The notes beneath the pieces were generated by a model. That model saw only the letters and a list, made by a program, of their open reading frames with translations. It was not told the DNA's origin and did no database searches. The position numbers were made by a program, and so were the translations under genes. 11,980 nucleotides of DNA from CAYNNP01 sp964398215. GTDB taxonomy: Bacteria > Planctomycetota > Planctomycetia > Pirellulales > Pirellulaceae. Below, piece by piece: positions 1 through 5,185 of the stretch. How positions within the stretch are numbered: the first letter of the stretch is position 1; every line of letters starts with the position of its first letter. The DNA lies in the NCBI GenBank assembly GCA_964398215.1, contig CAYNNP010000209.1:1-11980 (forward strand), read 5' to 3'.

Positions 1-56
1 ATGCCACGCAAATAAATCAACAATCCAAATGGCCATTTCGCCAATCAAATAGAAAG

Positions 57-128
57 TGGTCCTGGATGGAATCGAACCATCGTCTCCTGCATGTGAAACA
101 GGCATCGTTGCCGTTGGACCACAGGACC
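57..128 (-). tRNA. tRNA-Val(CAC)
   Basis: A full cloverleaf folds. It has a perfect 7-bp acceptor (GGTCCTG/CAGGACC), a 3-bp D stem with GG in the loop, anticodon stem CCTGT/GCAGG with loop TTCACAT, T stem GATGG/CCATC with loop TTCGATT, and discriminator A. The anticodon CAC lies at 93-95 (read on the minus strand) and decodes GUG. No CCA is encoded: the bases after the discriminator are CTT. It is the last gene of the array in transcription order, and no terminator is visible between it and the left window edge, so the array may continue. Confidence 0.9.
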
Positions 129-143
129 ATTTTGCTTTCCAAG

Positions 144-214
144 CACGTCCCCAAGGATTTGAACCCTGACTTGCTGGTTTGGAATCAGCAGTGCTGCCGT
201 TACACCAAGGACGT
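144..214 (-). tRNA. tRNA-Trp(CCA)
   Basis: The acceptor is ACGTCCT/GGGACGT, the D stem GTG/CAC, and the anticodon loop TTCCAAA has CCA at 180-182. The T loop is TTCAAAT. Discriminator G is the expected tRNA-Trp identity base. The innermost anticodon-stem pair (31-39) is an A-C mismatch, and one T-stem pair is G-U. No CCA is encoded. tRNA-Trp is often single copy, which suggests this array holds working, needed tRNAs (inference). Confidence 0.9.
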
Positions 215-248
215 TTTTTGTTGTTCGGCCATGATTTAATGACCAAAG

Positions 249-323
249 CTGCGAGAGTTGGAATCGAACCAACGGCCTCCTGGTTCAGGGCCAGGCGTCA
301 CTACCAGCAGCAACTATCTCGCA
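249..323 (-). tRNA. tRNA-Gln(CTG), atypical C33
   Basis: The acceptor TGCGAGA/TCTCGCA is perfect. The U1-A72 pair and discriminator G are both as expected for bacterial tRNA-Gln. The D stem is GTT/GAC, the anticodon stem CCTGG/CCAGG, and the T arm GTTGG-TTCGATT-CCAAC. The anticodon CTG at 286-288 decodes CAG. The loop is CCCTGAA, so base 33 is C instead of the nearly universal U (position 289 on the plus strand is g). The D loop is longer than its neighbours'. No CCA is encoded. Confidence 0.85.
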
Positions 324-351
324 GTAAATCTGTTTTGATTTTCTTTTCCAG

Positions 352-422
352 CTTGGGGAGAAGGATTCGAACCTTCACAACCTGCTTCAAAGGCAAGCGA
401 CCTACCGTTAGTCGATCCCCAA
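352..422 (-). tRNA. tRNA-Gln(TTG)
   Basis: The acceptor TTGGGGA/TCCCCAA has U1-A72 and discriminator G, typical of tRNA-Gln. The D stem is GAC/GTC, the anticodon stem CTTGC/GCAGG, and loop CTTTGAA has anticodon TTG at 388-390. The T arm is GAAGG-TTCGAAT-CCTTC. It lies directly upstream, in transcription order, of the Gln(CTG) gene, so both Gln isoacceptors are adjacent. No CCA is encoded. Confidence 0.92.
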
Positions 423-441
423 GTAACCCTGCTTCAAAAAG

Positions 442-513
442 AGTGTCCTGCGGGAATCGAACCCGCCTAACTGAATTGGAAATCCAGCACCTTTGCCGAT
501 CGGCCAAGGACAC
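442..513 (-). tRNA. tRNA-Gly(TCC)
   Basis: The acceptor GTGTCCT/AGGACAC is perfect and the discriminator is U, the Gly identity base. The anticodon stem is CTGGA/TTCAG and loop TTTCCAA has TCC at 478-480. The T arm GCGGG-TTCGATT-CCCGC is perfect. No CCA is encoded. Confidence 0.92.
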
Positions 514-538
514 AGTTGGTGGCCCCATTCGGGCCAAG

Positions 539-607
539 TAGCGGATTCGGGGGTCGCACCCGACGATCCGAGCTTATGAGGCTCAGTTGGACACTGGTCC
601 ATCCGCA
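539..607 (-). tRNA. tRNA-Met-like (CAT) with a collapsed D arm; possibly degenerate
   Basis: The anticodon arm is clear: stem TGAGC/GCTCG around loop CTCATAA, with CAT at 576-578. The T stem TCGGG/CCCGA and acceptor GCGGAT/ATCCGC also pair. The rest is abnormal. Only 15 nt separate the acceptor from the anticodon stem (about 17-20 is usual). They fold as GGAC-CAGT-GTCC, with no GG in the loop. The T loop is TGCGACC instead of TTCRANY, and extending the acceptor by one base gives a T1-T72 mismatch. It could be elongator Met, an Ile(CAT) or initiator relative, or a decaying pseudogene; the sequence does not decide. It sits in line with its neighbours in the array. Confidence 0.6.
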
Positions 608-626
608 GTGATTGGATTCAACAAAG

Positions 627-698
627 CTGCGACGGCAGGACTCGAACCTGCACTCGTCTCATTAACAGTGAGCTGCCTTACCATTTGGCCACATCGCA
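627..698 (-). tRNA. tRNA-Asn(GTT)
   Basis: The acceptor TGCGATG/CGTCGCA has one G-U pair. The discriminator is G, the D stem is GCC/GGC with a GG-containing loop, and anticodon loop CTGTTAA has GTT at 664-666. The T arm GCAGG-TTCGAGT-CCTGC is perfect. The outermost anticodon-stem pair (27-43) is a G-A mismatch. No CCA is encoded. Confidence 0.92.
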
Positions 699-714
699 TC
701 GTATTTTTGGTCAA

Positions 715-785
715 AGCACCCAGCGGGAATCGAACCCGCACATCCGCCATGGCAAGACGGTAGGCTACCGCTACATCATGGGTGC
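715..785 (-). tRNA. tRNA-Gly(GCC)
   Basis: The acceptor GCACCCA/TGGGTGC is perfect and the discriminator is U, as expected for Gly. The anticodon stem is CCGTC/GGCGG and loop TTGCCAT has GCC at 751-753. The T arm is GCGGG-TTCGATT-CCCGC. The D stem ATG/CCT has a mismatch in its middle pair, a further weak D arm in this array. It is followed upstream by a 95-nt spacer that separates it from tRNA-Lys. Confidence 0.9.
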
Positions 786-880
786 AAGATTTTTCGTCAA
801 CCAAATTGTCAAAGATCAAGTCAGCAAGCCACTTAAACTCCGGCTCACAAGAGTGTTATGCTTTGTGTTTGATTCAAAAG

Positions 881-953
881 TAGGGTCGGTGGGATTCGAA
901 CCCACGCCCGACGGATTAAAAGTCCGAGATGCTGCCAGTTACACTACAACCCC
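881..953 (-). tRNA. tRNA-Lys(TTT)
   Basis: The acceptor GGGGTTG/CGACCCT pairs with G-U at both the first and sixth pairs. The discriminator is A. The anticodon loop CTTTTAA has TTT at 918-920, and the T arm GTGGG-TTCGAAT-CCCAC is perfect. The outer anticodon-stem pair (27-43) is a T-T mismatch. Spacers of about 90 nt lie on both sides, and no promoter was convincing in either. Confidence 0.92.
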
Positions 954-1040
954 GATTTGGTCGGTCGCAAACTGGCGTTTAGAAATCAAAGTCGTCGATC
1001 GCATCAGAATCTCACTGGTTCAATGGTGTTGTGTCGTAAG

Positions 1041-1113
1041 TGGTAACCCTGAGAATCGAACTCAGCACGCCTTGGATATCAGCCAAAGATGAGCCAACCA
1101 GCTCTCGATTACC
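1041..1113 (-). tRNA. tRNA-Ile(GAT)
   Basis: The acceptor is GGTAATC/GGTTACC and the discriminator is A. The anticodon stem TTTGG/CCAAG can extend to 6 bp, and its loop CTGATAT has GAT at 1078-1080. The T arm CTGAG-TTCGATT-CTCAG is perfect. The D arm is GAGC-TGGTTG-GCTC with a 6-nt loop, and base 8 is G instead of U. In many bacteria this isoacceptor sits inside the rRNA operon. Here it is in a tRNA array, which fits lineages with split rRNA operons (inference). Confidence 0.88.
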
Positions 1114-1147
1114 GTTGTTTTCGTTGTCTTGTCCGAGCTATCAAAAG

Positions 1148-1219
1148 TGGGTCGAGAGGCGCTCGAATCCTCCTATACGGTGCTTCAGACCGTCGCTATA
1201 CCGTCTCAGCTATCGACCC
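1148..1219 (-). tRNA. tRNA-Phe(GAA)
   Basis: The acceptor GGGTCGA/TCGACCC is perfect and the discriminator is A. The D stem is GCT/AGC, the anticodon stem ACGGT/ACCGT is perfect, and loop CTGAAGC has GAA at 1184-1186. In the T arm the closing pair 53-61 is A-G instead of the highly conserved G-C. It is the first gene of the array in transcription order and lies 30 nt downstream of the minus-strand hairpin at 1250-1294. Confidence 0.9.
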
Positions 1220-1249
1220 GTTTTGCTTTTCGCGACTTTGTTGAAGCCA

Positions 1250-1294
1250 CGAAAAAACCCGATGTTGCCTTGCTCTTGCAACATCGGGTTTTCG
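1250..1294 (-). terminator. Strong hairpin with T run on the minus strand
   Basis: A perfect stem of about 15 bp (1254-1268 with 1278-1292) encloses a 9-nt loop. Read on the minus strand the stem is followed by TTTTTT; read on the plus strand it has only TTTT. This fits an intrinsic terminator for leftward transcription, possibly working in both directions. Its place just before tRNA-Phe means it either ends a leftward transcript from 1300-1690 or attenuates entry into the tRNA array. The sequence alone does not decide between these. Confidence 0.6.
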
Positions 1295-1317
1295 TAAAAC
1301 GTTACGAATTCTCCATG

Positions 1318-1419
1318 TCACAATCGCAGCACAAAAACGCGCCCGAATTGGCTGCCGTTGCCGGCTTGGCCTACCCATGCTCGTTTGATTTGGTCAATTT
1401 GATTGCGTTGAATTTTCAT
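1318..1419 (-). CDS. Speculative 33-residue basic small protein
   Basis: An ATG-started ORF of 33 codons, opening MKIQRNQIDQIK and ending VFVLRL, stops 24 nt before the minus-strand terminator hairpin. It carries several Lys and Arg residues and no membrane segment. The purine-rich stretch AGAG lies just ahead of the ATG. I do not recognise it, and an ORF this short is likely enough by chance. The only positive argument is its position immediately upstream of a strong terminator on the same strand. An untranslated small RNA would fit equally well. Confidence 0.15.
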   Translation of the reverse strand: MKIQRNQIDQIKRAWVGQAGNGSQFGRVFVLRL

Positions 1420-1694
1420 TGCTCTATTTTTTGGCGCCGTGGCGGCGAACTTGATTGATGTCTGACTATAGGACGCGATGCGCTGGCCTGGGTTCACGCA
1501 AACCCTGAAATTCTTTCGTCAATGATCCAGATGCGCAATGCCCGCGATCTATTTCAAAGATCCAAACCAAATGGTCACATACGTAGTTTTGGCAGCAGAA
1601 CGCGGCCCTTGTGTGTTTCAATGATTGACCCGCGTTTTTTGGGAACTTAGACTCCTGCAATCTGTTCTCAACCTCTCAGCACACGGTTCCCGCC
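1420..1694. other. Intergenic region between the tRNA array and the GntP-family permease gene
   Basis: No convincing gene is seen on either strand. A 64-codon minus ORF at 1466-1660 starts at TTG, has no recognisable features and was rejected. A weak hairpin GGGTT-CACGCA-AACCC lies at 1490-1505. The right part holds the candidate permease promoter listed separately. Confidence 0.5.
1625..1653 (+). promoter_or_regulatory. Candidate sigma70-type promoter of the GntP-family permease gene
   Basis: TTGACC at 1625-1630 matches the -35 consensus in five of six bases. After exactly 17 bp, TAGACT at 1648-1653 matches the -10 consensus in four of six. Transcription would start near 1660, giving a leader of about 35 nt before the TTG start at 1695. 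This supports that start in the absence of an upstream in-frame ATG or GTG. Confidence 0.4.
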
Positions 1695-3347
1695 TTGAAC
1701 ATCTGGCCATCCCTGCTTGCCGCAGAAACCAACTTGCCTGTTGAAGAGCCCGAATTGAACGTGGCTGCATTGATCGCGCTGCTTGTTTTCGGAATCGTAT
1801 TCTTGCTGATTCTGATTTTGCGATTCAAACTCCAAGCGTTTCTTGCCCTGATCTTGGTTTCTGTCGCGGTCGCCGCAGCTTCGCGTGTCGTGAATCCGGA
1901 TTCGGTTGCGCTCACACAAGTCGCACCCACAATCGTCAACAGTATGGGTAGCGCACTCGGTTTTATAGCAACCATCATTGGGATCGGCGCGATCTTTGGC
2001 GCCATTCTTGAACACTCCGGTGGCACCGAGTCGCTGGCCAATTCGATGGTCAGAATCTTTGGCGCCAAAAGAGCACCGTGGGCCATGCTGTTGACTGGGT
2101 TCATCATTTCGATTCCGGTATTCCTGGACGTCGCACTCGTGATCTTGGCACCATTACTGTTTGCATTGGCACGCGATACGAAAAAGTCCTACTTGATCTA
2201 TGGGCTAGCGTTATGCGCTGGGATGGCCGTCACGCATGCGTTCGTGCCGCCAACTCCCGGACCTGTAGCGGTTGCTTATATCTTGGGCGTCAACTTGGGC
2301 TGGGTGATTCTGTTCGGGATCGCCGCCGGGTTCCCAACTGCCGTCATCTGTGGACCATGGCTTTGCACAAAATTGGCTGGCACGGTCGAAGTCCCCGAAC
2401 CAGAAACAGAAGCCGCCGAAAACCTACAAGAATCCAAACTGCCAAGCTTCGGATTCATATTGTTTTTGATCGCGTTTCCAATTGGACTGATTCTTGCCAA
2501 CACGATTGTTGAACAGGTGGTCGCTTCGGGGTTGCCCGAATGCGCCGTTTTCATAGACGCTCCCTCGGATGTTGATTTCGCAGCAACCGACGAACCAGTA
2601 TTAGCTGAGAACGAAAAACTTGGCGTAACAGCCAATTTTGAAGTTGTCGTGGCGGGTACCGATGGAAGTGTTTTGCGAACGGTTCCTGACGCGAAGTATC
2701 TGGGCAAACCCGTGGGCGGCGAAAGAAACAAGCAGCGTTCAACCCAACTGAAAACTGCTCTGGCCAACGCTTCACCGTTCCATCAATTCGTTATCTTCAT
2801 TGGTCACCCTGTCATCGCGTTATTGCTTTCTACGCTGATGGCGATCTATTTCCTGGGGACCCAGCGCGGGGTGGACAAAGAAACGTTGTTGGAAATATCC
2901 ACCAAAGCCTTGGGCCCAGCGGGAATCATCATTCTGATCACTGGAGCCGGTGGCGTATTCAAAGGCGTCTTGAAGGAAACGGGCATCACAAAAGCTCTGG
3001 AGCTTGCCTTTTCCGAGACAGGCATTTCAGTGCTTGTTTTGGCCTACGTCTTTGCAACCCTCATTCGTATCGCGCAAGGCTCGGCGACCGTCGCGATGCT
3101 GACCGCTGCAGGTTTGATGGTTGGATTCGTCGACGGATTCAGCCAACCTCAACTCGCTCTGATTACGATCGCCATTGCTGCTGGTGCAACTGGATTCTCT
3201 CACGTGAACGATTCTGGATTCTGGATGATCTCGCGATACCTGAGAATGTCGGAGGCACAAACACTGAAAACCTGGAGTGTGATCTCGACAGCCATATCAA
3301 TCGTTGGCTTCCTGATCACGCTGCTGCTGTGGCAATTCGTGGGCTAA
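1695..3347 (+). CDS. GntP-family permease (gluconate or related sugar/hydroxy acid:H+ symporter) with a central soluble insert
   Basis: This is an inner-membrane transporter of 550 residues, longer than the usual 440-460 of the family. Family marks are HAFVPPTPGP at about 181-190 (the HxFVPPxPGP signature, with T where many members have H), a glycine-rich GAGGVFK element in the second half, and HVNDSGFW near the C terminus. Hydrophobic segments fill residues 22-62, 80-103, 128-157, 165-225, 252-280 and 365-550. Residues about 281-362 form a hydrophilic insert, mostly charged and strand-like, between membrane segments. The start is TTG at 1695. The frame is open back to a TGA at 1626, but only CTG and no ATG or GTG lies upstream in frame. 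No Shine-Dalgarno is seen. No gluconate kinase or dehydratase gene is nearby, so the substrate is uncertain; gluconate is the family default. Confidence 0.88.
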   Translation: MNIWPSLLAAETNLPVEEPELNVAALIALLVFGIVFLLILILRFKLQAFLALILVSVAVAAASRVVNPDSVALTQVAPTIVNSMGSALGFIATIIGIGAIFGAILEHSGGTESLANSMVRIFGAKRAPWAMLLTGFIISIPVFLDVALVILAPLLFALARDTKKSYLIYGLALCAGMAVTHAFVPPTPGPVAVAYILGVNLGWVILFGIAAGFPTAVICGPWLCTKLAGTVEVPEPETEAAENLQESKLPSFGFILFLIAFPIGLILANTIVEQVVASGLPECAVFIDAPSDVDFAATDEPVLAENEKLGVTANFEVVVAGTDGSVLRTVPDAKYLGKPVGGERNKQRSTQLKTALANASPFHQFVIFIGHPVIALLLSTLMAIYFLGTQRGVDKETLLEISTKALGPAGIIILITGAGGVFKGVLKETGITKALELAFSETGISVLVLAYVFATLIRIAQGSATVAMLTAAGLMVGFVDGFSQPQLALITIAIAAGATGFSHVNDSGFWMISRYLRMSEAQTLKTWSVISTAISIVGFLITLLLWQFVG

Positions 3348-3593
3348 AACGCTGGTCGGTACTACCAAAAAACGACACCTCTTCTACAGTGCTGGGTTGT
3401 CGCCTTATCATGTGTAATCCGAGCACGCGGATTCAATTTTGCACTTCATTGTTTCCATGAGAAAAGCGATTTTTCGCTAGGTGCAATTGCCGTGTGTGAC
3501 GAACCGAAACTGTCGTTTTCCAGACGCGAGATGACGACGTTTGACCAGCAGTAAAAATTCAATTGATCAACGATCGCTTTCAAGGTGAATGAT
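3348..3593 (+). other. Leader and intergenic region before fumC, with a possible two-level stem-loop
   Basis: No gene is seen. A hairpin with a bulge (about 3373-3402) lies downstream of the permease gene but lacks a T run. At 3439-3486, TTGCAC and GTGCAA can form an outer stem around an inner AGCGA-TTTT-TCGCT hairpin. This could be a structured leader of fumC or chance. No convincing promoter was found. Confidence 0.3.
3582..3587 (+). promoter_or_regulatory. Shine-Dalgarno AAGGTG that decides the fumC start
   Basis: AAGGTG ends 6 nt before the ATG at 3594. An in-frame GTG at 3585 lies inside this motif and so is an unlikely start. This is one of the few recognisable ribosome-binding sites in the window. 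Confidence 0.6.
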
Positions 3594-5018
3594 ATGTCCG
3601 ATACTAGGTCTGAACGTGATTCGATGGGCGAAGTTCGTGTGCCCGCAGAAGCGTACTACGGCGCGCAAACCCAACGTGCCGTCGAAAATTTTCCCATCAG
3701 TGGCTGGCGATTGCCACCCGCAATGATCTCGGCAATGGGCATGGTCAAGTATGCCTGTGGTGTTGCCAATCGCGATCTTGGAAAACTGACGGGCTCTGGC
3801 AAAAACACCGTCGATGATAGCCAAGTCCAAGCGATGCTTGATGCCTGCAATGAAGTTGCTGACGGAAAGCTGAACGCCGAATTTCCAGTGGATGTATTTC
3901 AGACTGGCAGCGGCACTAGCAGCAACATGAACGTCAACGAAGTGATCAGCAACCGCGCGATCGAAATTGCTGGCGGTGATCGGTTTGCAAAAGAAAAACC
4001 GATTCATCCCAACGATCACGTCAACATGGGCCAAAGCACCAATGATACGTTTCCTACTGCGATTCACGTTGCAACGGCAGTCCAAATTCAAAGCTCGTTG
4101 ATCCCAGCTCTGAAACGAATGCACGAGTCGCTGGTGGAAAAGGCACAGCAGTGGGACAAAGTTATCAAGATCGGCCGAACGCACTTGATGGATGCGACAC
4201 CGCTGCGTTTGGGTCAAGAATTCGGTGGCTTTGCTAGGCAGCTTGAATTGTCCATCGGCCGCGCCGAAACTGCGCGAGATGCTGTGCTGGAATTGCCGGT
4301 CGGCGGAACCGCCGTTGGCAGTGGAATCAACACGCACCCAGAATTTGGCTCGCGCGTCGCAGCAGTCTTGGCTGATAAAACAGGTGTGCCTTTCATCGAA
4401 GCGGTCAACCACTTTGAGGCCAACGCCCAACGCGATGGACTGGTTCAGTCGCACAGCGAACTCAAATGCATTGCTCAAACGTTGTTCAATGTTGCCAACA
4501 ATATCCGCTGGCTCGGTAGTGGGCCACGTTGTGGATTTTACGAAGTCAAACTTCCCAGCCGACAACCTGGTAGTTCGATCATGCCAGGTAAAGTCAATCC
4601 GGTGATGTGCGAATCGATGATGCAACTAACCGCTCGCGTGATCGGCAATGACACAGGGCTCACATTCGCTGGCGCGGCTGGTGGCAACTTTCAGCTGAAC
4701 ATCATGATGCCAATGATGGCTCAGACGATCCTTGAATCGATTCATCTACTGGCTAGCGGTACCGAATCGTTTGTTGATTTTTGCATCGCCGAAATGGAGC
4801 CCAATCCAGAAGCTTGCGAAGCAGCGATCGAACAGAGCTTGTCGATGTGTACAAGTTTGAATCCACTGATCGGCTACTCCAAGGCCGCCGAATTAGCAAA
4901 AGAAGCCTTCAAGACTGGCCAAACGATCCGCGAACTTTGCTTGGAAAAAGAAATCCTACCCGAAGAAACTTTGGCCGAAGCGCTGGATCCGTGGAGCATG
5001 ACTGAGCCGCAAGAGTAG
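3594..5018 (+). CDS. fumC: Class II fumarate hydratase
   Basis: The enzyme catalyses the reversible hydration of fumarate to L-malate in the TCA cycle. It is a cytosolic, iron-independent homotetramer of the aspartase/fumarase superfamily. At 474 residues it has the normal family length. Visible marks, numbered from the ATG at 3594, are the N-terminal VPAEAYYGAQTQRA, TGSGTSSNMNVNEV (substrate-binding region, about 103-116), GQSTNDTFPTA, GRTHLMDATP with the conserved His at 197, and the family signature GSSIMPGKVNP starting at residue 326, whose serine loop is catalytic. All key residues are present. The ATG start is preferred over GTG 3585 because of the AAGGTG site 6 nt upstream. A terminator hairpin overlaps the stop codon, so the gene probably ends its own transcript. 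Confidence 0.97.
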   Translation: MSDTRSERDSMGEVRVPAEAYYGAQTQRAVENFPISGWRLPPAMISAMGMVKYACGVANRDLGKLTGSGKNTVDDSQVQAMLDACNEVADGKLNAEFPVDVFQTGSGTSSNMNVNEVISNRAIEIAGGDRFAKEKPIHPNDHVNMGQSTNDTFPTAIHVATAVQIQSSLIPALKRMHESLVEKAQQWDKVIKIGRTHLMDATPLRLGQEFGGFARQLELSIGRAETARDAVLELPVGGTAVGSGINTHPEFGSRVAAVLADKTGVPFIEAVNHFEANAQRDGLVQSHSELKCIAQTLFNVANNIRWLGSGPRCGFYEVKLPSRQPGSSIMPGKVNPVMCESMMQLTARVIGNDTGLTFAGAAGGNFQLNIMMPMMAQTILESIHLLASGTESFVDFCIAEMEPNPEACEAAIEQSLSMCTSLNPLIGYSKAAELAKEAFKTGQTIRELCLEKEILPEETLAEALDPWSMTEPQE

Positions 5019-5040
5019 ACTGAGTTGCGGCTCACTTTCT
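5003..5040 (+). terminator. fumC terminator overlapping the stop codon
   Basis: A perfect 10-bp stem TGAGCCGCAA/TTGCGGCTCA (5003-5012 with 5025-5034) has a 12-nt loop that contains the TAG stop at 5016-5018. It is followed by the T-rich tract CTTTCTTCCC. The 5' arm is therefore coding sequence. The T tract is imperfect. Confidence 0.65.
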
Positions 5041-5185
5041 TCCCTTCGAGGATGAATCGACAAAGCGGCTAACCTACGATAGTAGCTTGGCCGCTCCCGG
5101 CCGAGTATTGTTCGGCTTCGGACGCGCTCAGCTGAAAAAACAGTAAGTCACGCCCAAGAACCCGCTTCACATAGTTGAATGAAAT

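Noticed and set aside
179..541. Plus-strand ORF of 120 codons across the tRNA array
   Set aside because: It runs antisense through several tRNA genes and its peptide (repeats of the type GIEPTAS, GRRIRTF) is the well-known false translation of T-arm sequences.
786..880. TTGACA box in the spacer between tRNA-Gly(GCC) and tRNA-Lys, as an internal array promoter
   Set aside because: No acceptable -10 box lies at 16-18 bp, and the expected position would fall on the tRNA 5' end.
685..1092. Plus-strand ORF of 135 codons
   Set aside because: It is antisense to tRNA-Asn, Gly, Lys and Ile; a tRNA shadow, not a protein.
1466..1660. Minus-strand ORF of 64 codons upstream of the GntP-family permease gene
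   Set aside because: It starts at TTG, has no domain or membrane feature, has mixed codon use and covers the likely permease promoter.
3567..4625. Minus-strand ORF of 352 codons
   Set aside because: It is fully antisense to fumC, whose family motifs are unmistakable. The translation is rich in His, Arg and Cys and looks like a shadow frame.
5085..5130. GGCCG/CGGCC inverted repeat before the secreted-protein gene
   Set aside because: The stem is only 5 bp with a 4-nt loop, no T run and no operator-like symmetry beyond chance.
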